Origin: Protonemura montana
Lineage: Eukaryota > Arthropoda > Insecta > Plecoptera > Nemouridae
Direction: 5' to 3'
Length of the DNA stretch: 64,000 nucleotides
Assembly: GCA_947568835.1 (NCBI GenBank)
Contig: OX387603.1
Coordinates: 14,346,651 to 14,410,650 of the forward strand
The position numbers and the translations under genes were made by a program. The number at the start of each line of letters is the position of its first letter. The stretch's first letter is position 1. Under the pieces are notes generated by a model. The model saw only the letters and a list, made by a program, of their open reading frames with translations. It ran no database searches and was not told the origin of the DNA. This document shows, piece by piece, positions 12,260 to 26,653 of this stretch.

Positions 12260-15200
12260 CACCTCTTGCAGTATTCTGCTCGCATGTAAAACAGAATTAC
12301 ACATGCTGGAGTTTTACAAAAAAAAGTTATTATGTAGCAACCTTGAAATTACTGCAAACTGGTACTTTTTATGTACAAAGCTCACAGCTGTTTAAAATCA
12401 TTCTGTTTTACCACAGTTCTACCAACCATAAAAGTACAGTACAGCTTACAAATTACATCTCGACGCTATCGAATTTCGCATCTTGCATTTGGGATGGCAC
12501 TTTCGTATGAAGTGCTATTCATAAAATTTCTGTATGGATCTGTTCGAATCCCCCGGGCGGGAACGATCCCATGCCGAACCTATGTATGTTTTGACTGGAT
12601 TGGGTAGACTACAAGGGAGCGGATCTTCCCACAGACCTAGTATGATCGGCATCTCCCACAAGGGCTTGATGCATTCGACCCATTAACAAGCCCCATGTCA
12701 CGGTCCACAACGAGCCCCTTTCCATTCCGAATGTGTTATTAGGGTGAAATGTTGAAAGATGAGGCGCATACCGACACCACGAAACACTTGTGTGCTTTAA
12801 TAAAACATTTTTTGAACCTGTTAAGAAGATAGCGAAGGGTTAACCTTTAGTAACTACCATGTGCTGGAACTTTGAACAGAAAAATTTTTTTTTTTACTTC
12901 ATCAGTGGTCATATCTAACTTATTAGCGACACATAGAAAGTTTTCATGGGGTCAAAATCCAATCGCCTTTGCTTACAAATGATTCCAAACACGTCTGCTG
13001 ATTCCCCTCTTGGTATAAATCATGTGAGATTTGTTATCGAGCATGTCAGTGGGTCTAGTCTAGTGTGCACTCTCCGGTTGTGGCAAGTAGACCGTTACAA
13101 AAAGCATCGCGTTTAGCCTACCTGTGTCCCACGCATTTGCTATTCCACACTCAATGCTGCTGTATTGTAAATATCACGAGCAAATACCTTCTTTACATCC
13201 ACTTTAAATTAATATGGACAATTAAGACCATATTCCACTTAGAGTCTACCTTGAGACGATATTCATTGATATAGTTTTATGACCGAAAATGTTATGTAGG
13301 TGGGTGAAAACATTGCCATCAGTATAATAAAGAACCTTTGTTGTTTACTACAATAACTCCTGTCCGTTTTAAAAATCGTAAACGTGTTCCACTTACGGGT
13401 AAGAATCAATTACAATTGGCTGTTCCCTCATATTAGTGGGACTTTATATATATTGTTCAGAATCTTTGTTCTATCAAAGCCAATAAAACACGGTATATAT
13501 TTTTATTTGTCAAAGTGCCATTTTAGAAAATTGCGTTGGCAACATAAAAAAACTAGCCTACACAGTTTTCAAGTCTAGACACGCAGACAGTGCCACCTGT
13601 CTTCGAAATATTGAACAATGCTACTTTATTTACCGCGATAACAGGTGAATGGATACCCATTTTGGCAAGATTTCTGCGACCTGTTGCTAGGCTGATGTTC
13701 ATGCGTTAGATTTGACATTTGATGCATGTCAGTTGCATTATTATGCATCCGGTTTCTTCATGTCAAGTTGTTGATAATTATCGTGCGCAGGAAATGAACT
13801 TTTGTTGTTTGATACCTGTTGTAAGGAAACGTTTCTTAGCGTCGACGTTCCATGACAATGAAGGAGGTAATCTTATTAGGGGAAGAGCTCTATTGTGTCG
13901 GTAGTTGTCTTACAATAGGCCAACCACCAAGAAGACATGCTCTGTCTAATTATGTTCAAGACATGCCAAGACATTTGATTAGATGTAAACATGTAAGTAA
14001 ATACTATTTCGTGTTATTTTTCTACTATTGTCAAACGTCATTACTAAATTTCGGGTTGCGTTTTTAAGTTTCACAAAGTGGTGTCCGATTACAGTGTATT
14101 TATTTTAATTAGCGTTTCTCGACAACGCACAATTATTTGGCAAATTATATACTAGTCAGGTCCGCAAATGAATTATGATACGTTTTTTTTTTATTTGAAG
14201 CAAAACAAATTTCTAGTAGGCCATAAAATATTTCGCCTCCTACTTTTTTTTTTGTCAACTGCTGACAAAGTGTTTTGGTTTATTTTCTCTTAGATGCTCA
14301 CCTTTAGCTAGTTGAGATGCTACGAAATAACCTGCTTCTGTGAGTCTTGCGTCTTGCTTGCTCCACGTTTAGATTTGATCAACGCCTTTTATGGACATAC
14401 AACTTTACTATTAATTCAGTTCAATAACATAAATAAACAATCCTAAACCTGAAGCATTGAAACTTCTTACATTGAACAGAAGAAAAACTCACGTCAATGA
14501 TTCAGGATGTTTTAGTTTATAAAAGGGATCGTGTTCGTTAATAAATTTAATTGTTTTATTATTAATGTGTATTTGTTTTGGAAGGTTTTCCCATTAATCA
14601 TCTTTGAACTGATAAAAATGAAGACATTTTCTTTCAAGCTTTCCTGAAAAAAAAAACACACAAAAAAAAACACATCGTCCCTGTTCTAATACAAGACATC
14701 TTCAATTGACATTTCAACTTAAGCTTAGCACCGATATCATACCATCAAAATAGGTAGGTACCTGTATTACCTTATTAGTACAGGTGTAACCACTCAAAAA
14801 TACACGAACCAAGATGCAACATGACATCACGAGTGGGGGGAAAGTGACGTCATTCGCGAGGATAGCGGGGTTCTGTAACGTCAAGGCGACGATTTTTCTA
14901 ATTAGACTCGATCATGCCATTCATAGGATTCATTGAGCGGGCCCCGTTGGAGTTGATAGGTGGGTATATTGTCTTACTCTGTGGGGGAACATGTCGGTGC
15001 GTTGTGTGAACAGCAATCACTTTGTGGGTGGCTGTTTAGGTGTTTGCCGCGGACTCGATTAATTATTTCCGATATTGGCACTGGCATGTTTCATGGCCCC
15101 ACGCGTGAGGTGCTTGTTTGGCATGGTTTTCACTGTTGGGTTCGTTTTAATTTCGTTTTTTATATATTGTTTAATTTTTGGACACAATTTGCGGATCAAT

Positions 15201-18200
15201 ATAGAAAATTCTTTTATTATACATTCAATTTAAATGATATTAGTCACTTGAGATGAATATAGAAAAATCGGTCGTAAAGTTTTAGGCTGTTTATAATTTC
15301 ATCTGTCAGTGCGGTAGCATTGAGTTTATAGGTAACGTCAAGAGAATCAGCGTTATTGTTACACTTTCTGTAGAGCAAACGAGCCGGCAACTCTTGAGAA
15401 CGGATGATGTTACCCGATGGCGCTTGCAGCCGTCCTTTTTAAAAAATCTCTACAATTAGTTAGATACGACCTAAAAATCGAGTCATTTGAGGTTAGTATC
15501 AATACTGATTAATTGAGCGTAAACCAGTCTAAAATGCGAGTAATCTGCGAGAAATAAAAAAAAAACATTTCCAAACACCCTAAACGACGGCGACTTCACC
15601 AATTAAGCACCCTTCATTTTGTGTCAGTCAAGTAGTAACTTCAGAATGACTTAGTTTTGGAAAAATCCTTATATTTATGATCATTTCGTTAACTGTATTA
15701 ATTGTGCACGCAGTTTGAATCGGCGTGGAAATGTTTGTTTGGTTGGCTGACTTTTATTGAAATAAGATCATTATAATAACGTTTAGATATAATGCGGATG
15801 ACATGAAAGTGATTGATTTTCTTTGCACTCGGTGACCTCTTGCTGAGGTCAGTATCACAGGTCGTCTTAAATAGTATTTATAGTACTTGCTCTTCATTGA
15901 TAAAGCCTCACACACACATGGTTTCAACACTTTTGTCATCTTTAGTTATCAAGAAAGCCTTCATCCTTTTTTGTGACCAAAATAATGATCTCAATCCAGA
16001 CAGAAATATTAATTCATTTAAAAAATTGATATCATTAATATGATTATTATTATCATTTCCGGCTGCAAGGGCAAACGATTTCAGGAAGTATAAATCGATA
16101 TAAATTTATTCAAACTCAAATGTATAATCTGTCTGTGCAATGATATATGATAATAACACGCGGTTACTTCCTAAATATAGCACATGGAAATTGAGTAGCC
16201 TTATAAGGTAGTCGGTGAATTACCAACTTGAAACCGAAAATTACATGACATTACGTCACACTCACAGTACTACAGATACTTTTTTTTTTACTGACGCCAT
16301 GCGCTGTATTACCTATTTCCCTTACGTAATGTGTCTGTTTGAGTGGCGACTGAGCTTGTCCCTTGTCTAAGAAAGAAGGAAATACGATTGTATTCCATGA
16401 GGTGGTCATTGGTGACCGTTATTCTGGAGCCACTTTTTATTTTAAGCGCCATATTGGTAGAGTATTTTCCTAAAACGCCTCGATCAAGACTCCAGTTGAT
16501 TATAATACAAAAGTCTTCAACATTATCACGAGTTACGGAAACTCGCTAAGGAAAAGCTATATAGGAAGATGATTGTCAAACGATAATTCGTCGAGGCAAA
16601 TACAATTTAAAACTGGCTTCCAACTTCTAGGTTTTAGTGCAGGTTTAGTACATTTTTAGAACCTCCTTCGTAGGGTCTATCGCTTTGAGAGAAACCGCAA
16701 TGGCAACATATCCCGTAATTTACAGCAGGCACAGTGATTTGCTCACCTGAATTTCAGCCAGAGGCGAGCAGAACACACTTTTATTGCCTGATAAAACGTA
16801 AAGCTCTCCGAAGATGTGATAATTGTTTTAGAAATAACACACAGGTGAATTTATCACGATAAAAACAAACGATTTCGCAATATACAGTTTGTGTTGTATA
16901 AAAATACCACTTCAAAATCGTATACCCATTTTTTCCATACGAGCTACTGCAATCTAACTCATACAGAGTGTTTCTAATAAAACATAGGCTATAGGCACTA
17001 ATAACTCAGGATGTAATTATATTTATTACCTTTTACGAATTTCTTCTTGTAGAATGAAGGATTTATCATTGTTTATTACTTTTCGTGTCTTGCCGAGAAC
17101 AAACAATGTGAAATTAGCCATACTCTTTTTTGCAATTTTATGAATACTAAAAACTCATACAAGGTGTCGAGGATCTCTTCGCTAACAAGAACCCTAAACG
17201 CACATCTGGCTAGGGGAAAAACGAAGGCGTTTCACCACCATAATCTTAAACGACGATTAATTGATAATCAAAGTAGGCTAAGCTAATTACCTACATGATA
17301 TTGTATAATAATCGAACACGTACCTCGTTTTAATAATTCTGAACTTTGTAACCCATAAAACCGGCACAAAGTCAAACGCTTTGCTGCAAAGAATTTCATC
17401 ACATCCACCACGAACGCCATCGCATTAATTGGCTTTTAAAACTGGAAAACGTCTGGCGAACAGAGAAGGGGTTGCGCTGCATTTGAAGCTGCTGCCTCTC
17501 TACTCATTCGATGTCTATAAATGGGCATCGGCAGGTTTTGGTCAAGTATACCATGAAACCATGCTCGGTCTCGACTAGTACCAACCTGCATAGACACTAC
17601 GCGAAAAGAATAATAATCTTGCGACCAGACTCGATAAAAGCAATCGCTTTGCTTTTCATCCAGTTTCTTGTTGTAAAGACTAACAATTCGCTGTTGTTGT
17701 TCTCCGTGTGTGATGTATACAATCCTTCTACAGTAATGGAATGACCTGGGATTAATAGAGACTGCAAATACGTGTGGGGAACAATAGACCGTTGGTTCAG
17801 TGTCTCTTAGAGCTGGAAGTCGCGATCGGATGAATCACACACAGCAAAAGCCAAAGGAGAGGCAAAGCGAGAAAAAAAGCGAACCAAAAAAATCGGTATC
17901 TTGGTCTTCATTTCAAGGGCAAAGAGGACGTTGTCTTGAGTCTTGACTCTAAGGAGGAATCCATCAGCAATGCCGCCTGCATTGCGTCTCCTTGGTCTCT
18001 CTGCAGGTCTCGGTAATTATACGGTAGATGGTCGAACAGGGTACGATCCTCCTCAGCGTACCCCCAGGCAGTCGAAATCTTGTGAGCACGATAAAGTGAG
18101 ATCCTAGGGATTGATTTTACGGATAGGTAACACTTTCAACGGTCGTTACCAGTTTTTGATGAACCTAATAATCGCTTTATTTATGGGGATTGCATTTCAA

Positions 18201-21060
18201 CGGTGTTTTTTCCATTTTCCGAATGAGTTATCTTCGTGTTTTCCCAATTTTCGTGTCTCTAATGATAGGATTTCTCGCTTTCAATGGCAAAAAATCGCCA
18301 AAATTGATTTTTTTTCTAGTTAGGTTCCTAACTCAGACATGAACAAAGAGTGTTCCTAAGGGTGAGCGTGATTAGCAGCATGATGATGTATCAAGGATTT
18401 ATTCAAAATCATATAAGAGCCTAAAGGCCCGGGCCAATGCCATTTAAGAGGTATAAATTTAGTTTTTGCATATCGCGTAATCAAATAGACAAACTAAACT
18501 CAGTGGGTTTGCCATGCCAGGTATACGCAGACATAGACAATGCCGTAGCGCCCATGTGCTTTCTCCGACATCTCTTATTAAACACGGGTTAGACAAGTGG
18601 GTTTGATAGACAATTTTATGCTAGACGGTTACAACTCCGACAGGCTAGCAGCGCGGCACATGCAAATTGCAAATCTCCCTTACTTGCATGTCACCTATGA
18701 AATCGTGTCACCTTACGTGAGTACAACGTGGGCAGAGCTGTCACCTTCGTCGGCTGTTTAGTATTTGCAAAGTTTTGCAATTCTTTTGTTCCGTCCACAA
18801 CAGGACCATCCAAATTGTAGTTAAACTTGGACTGCATATAACTTATATCTTTGATCTTAATTCGAATTGTTTCTCACCTACTGGGAGCGTATACAGATTT
18901 TTATCTCGACTGGAATTTGAAACTATATGGCGTTTGGCGGTTTGAAATGTGCTGAAATTTTACGATCATTCCAGTCAAATGGTACACAAAGAACGGGTAC
19001 TTTGATCGTCAATTCACGACTCCTTCTTTGGGTCTACACAAAATGGTTCATAACATTTTTTGATGAGTCATAAAAACCGTTTTTCTACTTTTGGCCATGT
19101 TTCTGTGTAAGGAAATGCACAAAAGATCCCACCTCATAAATTCACTATAGAGATAGGTTACAAACCATGCGCAAAATTTGTATGCATACATGAACACAAA
19201 CGACTGGCGAGTATATCAATTTTATAAGGTCCCAAAAGCGAACGGGTTATGGTTGGCAGGGGGTACAGACTACAGTACCGGTCAGTTTTAACGCGGGGTG
19301 CGTAGGAGGGTTTAAGCGTGGGTCTAGTGGCAAACTGGATGTAGGGCGATGTGCCCTCTGACCTGGCAGTCCAGTGACCGAGGAGCGGGGGTGTCAATTC
19401 CGAGACACACCTAGTCAGCTACGTCATTTGCAGACGCTGTCTGAGGCTAAAATATTTTGACGTATGCTTCCTATTTGTGTTTCCTAGAATTGCGTCAGGC
19501 CCACCAATGGGGTGCTTCTGCTGTGATAGAACCCTTGTCCCTTGTCAACGCCAAACTTTATGGTCTTTAGCTACGTGAAAGAACATAATAGGGTAAAGCT
19601 TTAGGTCGGTATGTTATTATAAATTTAATAAATGATTGGTGGGGTCTATCAATTTAGATTATAATTGGATAAGCGCCGTTGAGTGCGTGTATATTTCTGG
19701 TGGATGCATTTCAGATTCACAACAGTGTTGTGATCAAATCAATTGAAATTACCGGAACAATTTTTTTTTTGATGCTGTGTAAAACTATCCTATGCAGATC
19801 ATCATAACATGTAGCATGTACCACTTTTTTCTGATCAACCGACTAATGGTCAGTGAATAATCTAATTTGGGTGTTTCCAATCAGATCAATAAGATAATGG
19901 TTGACCCGAAGCGTCGAGGACGCGTTCACCTCGTTTATTTTCCGTGACTAATCATCAAAATGATGGTCAACAACCTGTCAAAGACCAATCATCAAGGCGT
20001 TAACTCGGAAACTATTTTTAAAAACACCACACCTGAAAATTTCGAGAATTCAATTTGTTTTTGAACAAAACCTCTCACGTGATCAGCTCGATTTTTTTCT
20101 CTACTAGCATGGCGTGGGCAAGTTTTTGCTTTCGTTTTGTTTGGTCTACTCTAGATGAGAACCGACACGCGGACCGGAGGAGCAACCTTTTTTTCCCTTC
20201 TCAGTGCACCTTCCCCCAAATCGGATGCCCCTTAAATTCAGGGTTAGCTAGGAAGGCGAGGGGCAAAAGATCAGGTGGATGCTTTGAATTCCTATTCGAA
20301 AACATTATATGGCTTCTCTTTCAACGGGCTTCAACGTTTGCGCCTGCTTCTGAGCCGCTACCTGCCGCAAAAGATCCCCCAAGCTTTTGCTCTTCTACAA
20401 CGAAGTTTAAACCAAGAAAAATAAATTTTCATGCTCTATTTACATAGATTATCTATCCGATTACTGTGCTGCACAGTTACTTAAAAATACATTACACTTA
20501 ACTAGGCCATCGTTTAGCCATAGGTTTGTTGATATGAAATTACAAAGCTTTACTTTAGAATCCAATTAAGCAAATTAGCGCAATCACACTCACCCCTGCA
20601 GATATAGGGAAACCTTGCAAATGACCGTTGCTCGTTTAAGCTATGTTTGTTTGCTAAATAACACCCCACCGTGGCGCTCCAAGTGATTATGTCCCCTTTC
20701 CACGTTGTCAGCACTCAACAGGATGCACTTTTGCGAGAATCTAGACTGGTTGCATTACATGCTTGAAGCTATTTCGACATGAAATCCTTTCAATCAATTA
20801 AACATTGATTTAACGACCTATTAGATGGATGAATGTTGTCACGGTTATAGAACGCAAATCGCCGTTTAATCGTTGACATATTTTTTTCACGCCTCACATT
20901 ATAAAGACTATAGACGCGTGTAATTTTATAATCATTTGGTTTGGTAAGAACAATGTTTTGCAGCCCACAACAAAACACTGGAAGCTGTGGGTGTTGTGGC
21001 GCAAAAAAAGTTTGCTACATTTGATCATGGTCGTTGGTTTGGCGTGTTGGAAACACTGAT
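12260..21060. other. Gene-free AT-rich stretch
   Basis: No recognisable gene. Open frames are short apart from one of 130 codons at 20,055-20,447, which lacks similarity, a plausible splice context or a conserved motif. A B-box-like gttcgaatccc near 12,543 has no A box at the right distance upstream. Confidence 0.55.
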
Positions 21061-21096
21061 TCATCATCATCCTCATCCTCATCCTCATCCTCATCC
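21061..21096. repeat. CATCCT microsatellite
   Basis: A tract of tcatcatcat followed by four cctcat-type units. On the other strand it reads as an artefactual Met-Arg repeat frame. It is a simple-sequence repeat. Confidence 0.85.
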
Positions 21097-21224
21097 ACTT
21101 ATCTACTGACGCCTTTATATCGGTGCCACAGGGCTAGTTGTCAAAACATATCAAAATAGTGCGTCGTTTAGTACCTCACTAATCAAATCAATTAAGACGG
21201 TGTCCCCTTAACGTGCTCAGTATC

Positions 21225-21316
21225 TCTTCTAGGCTCGGTTAGGATCATCACCATCCAGCCTTTCACCGATGCCAATAGACCAGAGCGTCGTTAAACACCA
21301 CTAATCAATCAATCGT
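21225..21316 (+). mobile_element. Possible SINE/LINE 3' end with AATC tail
   Basis: A segment ending in cagagcgtcgttaaacacca is followed by a short (AATC)n tail at 21,303-21,314. A conserved stem-like end next to a tetranucleotide tail is typical of the 3' ends of SINEs and their partner LINEs in many invertebrates. No tRNA-like head is visible upstream, so it would be 5'-truncated. Confidence 0.35.
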
Positions 21317-22829
21317 TCAAATTCATGGATAAAGTAAATGGGTTTTATCGTTTTATGTTTTAATTTAAATTAATTAATTTGGCAATTAAGCGTCTATCGC
21401 CATATTATCAATCTGCACGCAACAATCGAAAGTATATGGAAGCAATTATTAGTAAGCAATTTACTACAATAAATGCTATTGGCGATAAATTTCAATAAAA
21501 TCATGTTTAAAATTTCGCTCTCTTTTAACTCGACGACTGGATTTATATCACCTCGAGTGTCCCTTGTTCGATTCGATGGTTATATAATGTCGGTCAATAA
21601 ATCGACTTTATATAATTACAGAATCAAGAAGACATATTTTCTATCGATTAATTATTGGCATTATTATAATGCATGATGATATAACTGAATTGTGAGTTTA
21701 GTCCTTGGATGACTGTAATAGATGCAACCAATCCCTTGTTTCATGTACTTGTACCTCTCCTCTATATTGCTATATAACAATCGTCAATCATTATTTTACA
21801 GCGTTTTATTTTTCATACTGTTCTATGATTTACACACTAGACCATAAAATCGAACGCGTCCTATAATTATTAGCCATGTTTAAAAGCTTTTATTGTTCAC
21901 ATGTATTTTTGTTATAATTAAAATGACCTTGTTAACATCGGTAATTTAAATTGATTGAAAAAACAGTGGTTCCTTAATTTTATAGGTTATTATTATATTC
22001 AATAATAAAGCGGTATGTAAGTAACTAAATACTTTAGCTCTGATTGCACAATTTTAAGATATTTCTGTCAGTGGCTGGTTAATTTTATTGGCGCTCAATT
22101 CTCGGCTATAGAGTTTAATTTATAAGTGGCCATCGATCAAAAATGCAGTGCAGGTCGGTTTACGGTAACGATAATTGCATACTGGTTGGCAGGTCAGCTT
22201 TGGCTGAATTAGTTTTATCGAGAAATATGGACCACAAATTTTATACCTTGTACCTTGGTTAACGTTACTCTGTAAGCCCAGGCATTCCTTTATTCCAATT
22301 ACTCGTCGTCATGCTTTAATTCTTGGAATATTTTGTTAAATAGGTATTTGAAACCTGAATGCGCTTTACGAACCGATGCAGCTTGAAAGTAAGAAATGCA
22401 ATTATTTTAGATCTCATAAGCTATGTATTACTAAATATTTGAGTCAAAGATCTGCATAACATTTCTTCGACCTATTTAACGATAATTATCCAGTACGAGA
22501 TCGTTGAATGTCTTAGAGTCATGCCTCGAAGAGTTTATGCTGGTAGCAATATGAGCAAACCTATTAGCACCACTAAAAGTGAGGTAAAAAATTGTTTACC
22601 ACATAAAACAAATCCTAATTACTTAACGCATGAAGTTAAAATCGTAAATTGGTGTCACAACTCACATCTAAAAAAAAGTCCCGTTCTTAAAACGATACAT
22701 TATAAAATACGACATACGATACCATCAATGAATTATATTAATCAGTTAATTGATAAATGGAGATTAAATCATAATGCCATTATAAATAATCCGGCAAAAT
22801 GCCTACCGGTAAGTCGACGATACCAGTTA

Positions 22830-23347
22830 TTGCTGTTTGACGTGGTGATCACAGCTGGTTTGGTGCAGTGCAGCCTCGTCGCTGCAGCTGAAGCTGAAGG
22901 CGTGGGCATGGTTTCTCCGGTCTTCTTTGCAAAGCAATTCCTCGCCAGTCGTCAACGTCTCTCCCACTAAGCAAGATCACACCGACACCTGTGACACTGC
23001 CAATCGTTCTAATCTGTCGCTAGCATCTGTGATTTGCAATAGCCTAACAAGGGTTTCATTTCGGTTTAGTTACTTTAATCTAGTGTGTGATTGTGATCTC
23101 AAAAAAAAGTTAATCCCTGCGATTTTGTTTTGGTTTTAAAGTGCGAATTACAGTTTCGGGCACGGTTTATTTTTTTGTGAAACCCACGCGTTTTTTGTGT
23201 GCCAATTTGAATGCAAGAAAGAGTTTTTTGATGTTTGAAAGACTGATTTTTAAACGAGTTTTTTTGTAGTCAATCTAAATTGAAAATGCTGGTGAAACGA
23301 CATAGAAAAATGTCAAAGTGACATCCATTACCAGTGATTTTGCAGAC
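22830..23347 (+). promoter_or_regulatory. Candidate 5' region of the rols transcript
   Basis: The stretch upstream of the candidate first coding exon is less AT-rich than its flanks in its first half (ctcgtcgctgcagctgaagc and onwards). An 11-codon upstream open frame starts at 23,286 and stops at 23,321. A pyrimidine-poor but acceptable acceptor (ttttgcag) lies three bases before the ATG, so the leader may itself be spliced. No TATA box is clear. The assignment depends on the exon at 23,348 being real. Confidence 0.3.
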
Positions 23348-23396
23348 ATGTCAGTCTACCAGAGACCCGGAAGTGGGCTGAGTCTTAGTGTCCTAG
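23348..23396 (+). CDS. rols: Candidate first coding exon of rols/TANC
   Basis: The ATG at 23,348 (G at -3) opens MSVYQRPGSGLSLSVL and is followed by a good donor, TAG|GTACGT. The exon ends after one base of a codon (g). The RING exon at 36,214 needs exactly one preceding base and would give GAC (Asp), so the join reads ...LSVL-D-LAAIRKLL. Sixteen residues before the RING-proximal helix would be a short N-terminus. The frame, donor and phase fit, but the 12.8-kb intron is an inference. Another exon could lie between, or the true first exon could be elsewhere. Confidence 0.5.
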
Positions 23397-23971
23397 GTAC
23401 GTTGGCGGTTTACACCACATTTCTTAACGATTTCTCGAGATGTTATGCGTGTAGTGAGTATGGTACATGTCTGCCCACGCTAGCCAGCTCAATGAGGTGG
23501 TTTCTTGTGAGGCCGAGGCAGAAATCATGAATGGACAAGCAATTGTCGAATGGTGTGAATGAGTTGGATGTGTGAACGGCGAAAGGGGTCATTTTTAATG
23601 TTGATGTTTCACCTACGCTTATTGAAAGAGCGAGCGGAGCGAGATAAGTGATTTCATTCAAGTCAAACAGCTGTTGTTCGTGTTTGCTTTTTTTGATGCT
23701 ACGATTTAGACCAATTTGAGATGATTTTTCTTGATCATTAAAAAAAAGGGAATATTTCTTTACCACAAACTAATTTTTGACACAAGCTTCCAATTATTCT
23801 GTAATTTTTTGTTCTGTAATTTGTATCATAATGGTAGTATAAGGCAGTAATAGTACACAGGTATTTACGAAGTTACGGTTATTTAATGTTTATGTAGTAT
23901 AAAGGTATTTAGTATTAGGGAAACTCAAGCAAAGTAGAAGGGTAGTTCAAGGGTCCAAGGGATTAAGCGTC

Positions 23972-23994
23972 CAATTCAAATTCAAATTCAAATT
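23972..23994. repeat. CAAATT short tandem repeat
   Basis: Three to four copies of TCAAAT in a row (ccaattcaaattcaaattca and following). A simple repeat. Confidence 0.8.
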
Positions 23995-25144
23995 GTTTTA
24001 GCGGTAATATCGGTAGTTTATAAGGTATAGTTTTAATTTTACATTACTTCAGTTACAGCTGTGGTTTGAATAATTTCGGTCCTAGCAGACTAAACATACG
24101 ACATTTGGACTCTCACAGTAATCCGAATGTTAAGAATCGAACAGGTTTCAGTAGCGAATGAAAAACCTCCAGCAAATTTTCCAGTTTCTGCCAGCTAAAA
24201 TCACATTCCTCCCCAACTCCGAAGAGGACCAATCCTTCTAATCTCACGTCTTGTATGCATCATGCTCACCAACAATGAACAGAACAATGAAATACTATTA
24301 TTCATTTATGCATGGAATTCGTATATTCTTAGCACTCAAATGTCTCATCGAGTATGCGTTCTGTAATTTGTAATTTTTCTCACACCTAGACGACAGTATT
24401 TTCCTTATGTATGATTGCCTTCGTAATTGGCCCACGTGGGTTGTCAAATATCCAACTAAAAAATTAAGAGTCCGTATACTTCAAGCCACGCAATGAGAAT
24501 AACGAATCGTGTATTCATTCTTATAATGTTCACGTTTGATGGACTTCTTTGATAGTCCATCGGACAATATTTTACGAGATTATTTTTCGAGACGGCTTCT
24601 AAGAAAAGTGTAGGTACTTATTGTCAGGTGAATTATTTAAGCTCCTGTGCGCGCGTGGTTGTCCTGATCGGTACAGAAAGTGGATGGTCCTTGAATCAAG
24701 TAGCACAATACGTGGTGTATAATTATCGATCGAATATGTATAGGTAAAGAAGCCAGCAAATCGAATATTATTATGATTAACTTGATCGATCTTTTAAGAT
24801 AAGAAATCGGAATTCTTTTAATAAATGTCTTGCCTCAGTGACGGTTATTGGAACAATGAATGTTTTGTAATAATTGATAGCAATTGCCTGTTGGATTTCA
24901 AAGCTCATGGCGTAGATCGAGCAATTATTTAGTACTGTACGTGGAACTAGTTAAAAATTTGGTCGCTTTAAAAAAAACGACAGCAGTTGGTTAAGTTATA
25001 CTCTTATATGTACCGGATAAATGTAGGTATGAGAAACATTTTCCAGGCGAGCGAGCGAACACGTATACGCATACAGCGATTACGTACAACTCAAAAATAA
25101 ATGTATGTGTTTTCTGGAAGGGGATCTAGACTGAAAAAACGTTC

Positions 25145-25216
25145 GACCGAACCGGAATACGAACCCGGGAACTCCCAATGGCTGGTCGGGTATTCTACCA
25201 ACTGAGCTATTAGGAC
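25145..25216 (-). repeat. tRNA-like head of a SINE or tRNA pseudogene
   Basis: Read on the minus strand this 72-base segment has an A box (tagctcagttgg) and a B box (ggttcgtattcc) at tRNA spacing. The T stem ccggg/tccgg pairs fully around a ttcgtat loop. The anticodon stem cccga/ttggg pairs around ccagcca, and the acceptor stem gtcctaa/ttcggtc has two mismatches. The anticodon position reads AGC (Ala), but base 33 is C instead of the near-invariant T, and the acceptor does not close properly. A functional tRNA is therefore unlikely. A polymerase III-type SINE head is the better reading. There is no clear poly(A) or tail after it. Confidence 0.65.
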
Positions 25217-26653
25217 ACACATTCCAGTTTCGCGGGGTGGGATAAGCAATCCCTTCAAAGGGGAAGAAGCTGAGGCGACTTGTATATGGATAAAATCGTA
25301 GCAACTCTAAGATAGGATGCTAATTATGCTATTTCTGTTTAACTGCTTTACCACCAAAATCAAAATGCTATTGTTGATTTTTTTTATCGCTTTTTTAACG
25401 CCCATGTAACAAAAATATTTTTTAAATTTTTAACGAAAAAGAGAAGCGATCACGCCCAAGTTCTTACTCTTCCCAGCTAGACACAAGGTCTATAGTCCCA
25501 TCTCATACACATGTCTTGAAGACTTTATCGGCTCATTTCACGAATACATGCAAGAGACAATACGTCAGTTGCCAATTAATCTGAAAAACGTTGCACTGGC
25601 ATTAGCTCTGTGCGAGTGGGACTCACTTTCGGGGGCACAACGCGCAGCGCTAGGGCGTCCAGTTCATTATGCAAATAATTGGGACGAACCATTTTTACAG
25701 CCTCTGATAGTTTACTTTTGTCTCGGAGCGTGGTCTAGAATTAAATTCATTTCAGGCGTAAGACGTTTTTAGCGTTCTTAAATGACGCTAGTGTCCTTGT
25801 AAGGATCGCTTTCAGGATTGGGCGCAATTGGTTTCGTCCGCAGGTCCGCCAATTGGTCGCTTCCCGCGCGACATGCAAGTGGGAAATACTGATATCACAC
25901 CTTTAGTGATGTTTTTGTTGTTACTAAGTATCACTCTAACTATTACTCTGTTGTAATAGGCAGCCTATTGAAAGACCATGTGGGCGGTTAACCTAACCAG
26001 TAAATTTCATGGCTGTTTCGTGATACGTTTGACAACACCATTTTATCTAGATTTACTAGAACATTGGAAAATTAAACAAAGGAAAAAATAAAAACATTTA
26101 TAATTTAATATGTCTTTATTCAAATCAGAAAACGAGAATGGGAACTGGTCTCTGGTAGCCGTCTCACGAAATCGGCCACGCGGGGGCGATCCTGAAATTC
26201 TTCGCATTCGCGCTCAGGGAATTGAAATTTTGCACTCATAGACTAATTCAATTCTCTACCTAATTCAAATGCAAGAAACCATTTTTGAATTCGTCACGCG
26301 TCGCAAAGAATGCCCGCGTTTGTGTGTTTGTGCTTTTCTATATCTCGAATCAAGTTCCACGCGGACAAAGAATTTAAATAATAATAAATAATTCAGACTG
26401 GAATTTTAGTCGCGCATTCTATCACATTTTCGAGTCTTTTTCTCAACGTTGTGAAAATGTTCGCTACCCGAAATCGAATGGCTACACGTAATTTTATTTC
26501 CACGTGATGCCTTTTTGATAAGAGCAACATTTTCGTTGAGCAACTCTTGCTAAATCTCGCGCAATATCGCGTCCGGTTTTTGCGCCATAACATTCCTAAA
26601 TTTCTCAGGGGCAATGTTGGACCGCTGGATGGACTGACCATCATGTTGATGGA

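Noticed and set aside
12536..12560. Possible tRNA (gttcgaatccc)
   Set aside because: No A box and no clover-leaf arms; isolated motif only.
20055..20447. 130-codon ORF as a gene
   Set aside because: No similarity, no splice context and no conserved motif; probably chance.
22521..22808. 96-codon open frame with a strong GTAAGT donor, as a coding exon upstream of rols
   Set aside because: It ends in phase 0, which cannot join in frame to 23,346 (stop codon) or to 36,214 (phase 1). It has no recognised protein and its composition is AT-rich like background.
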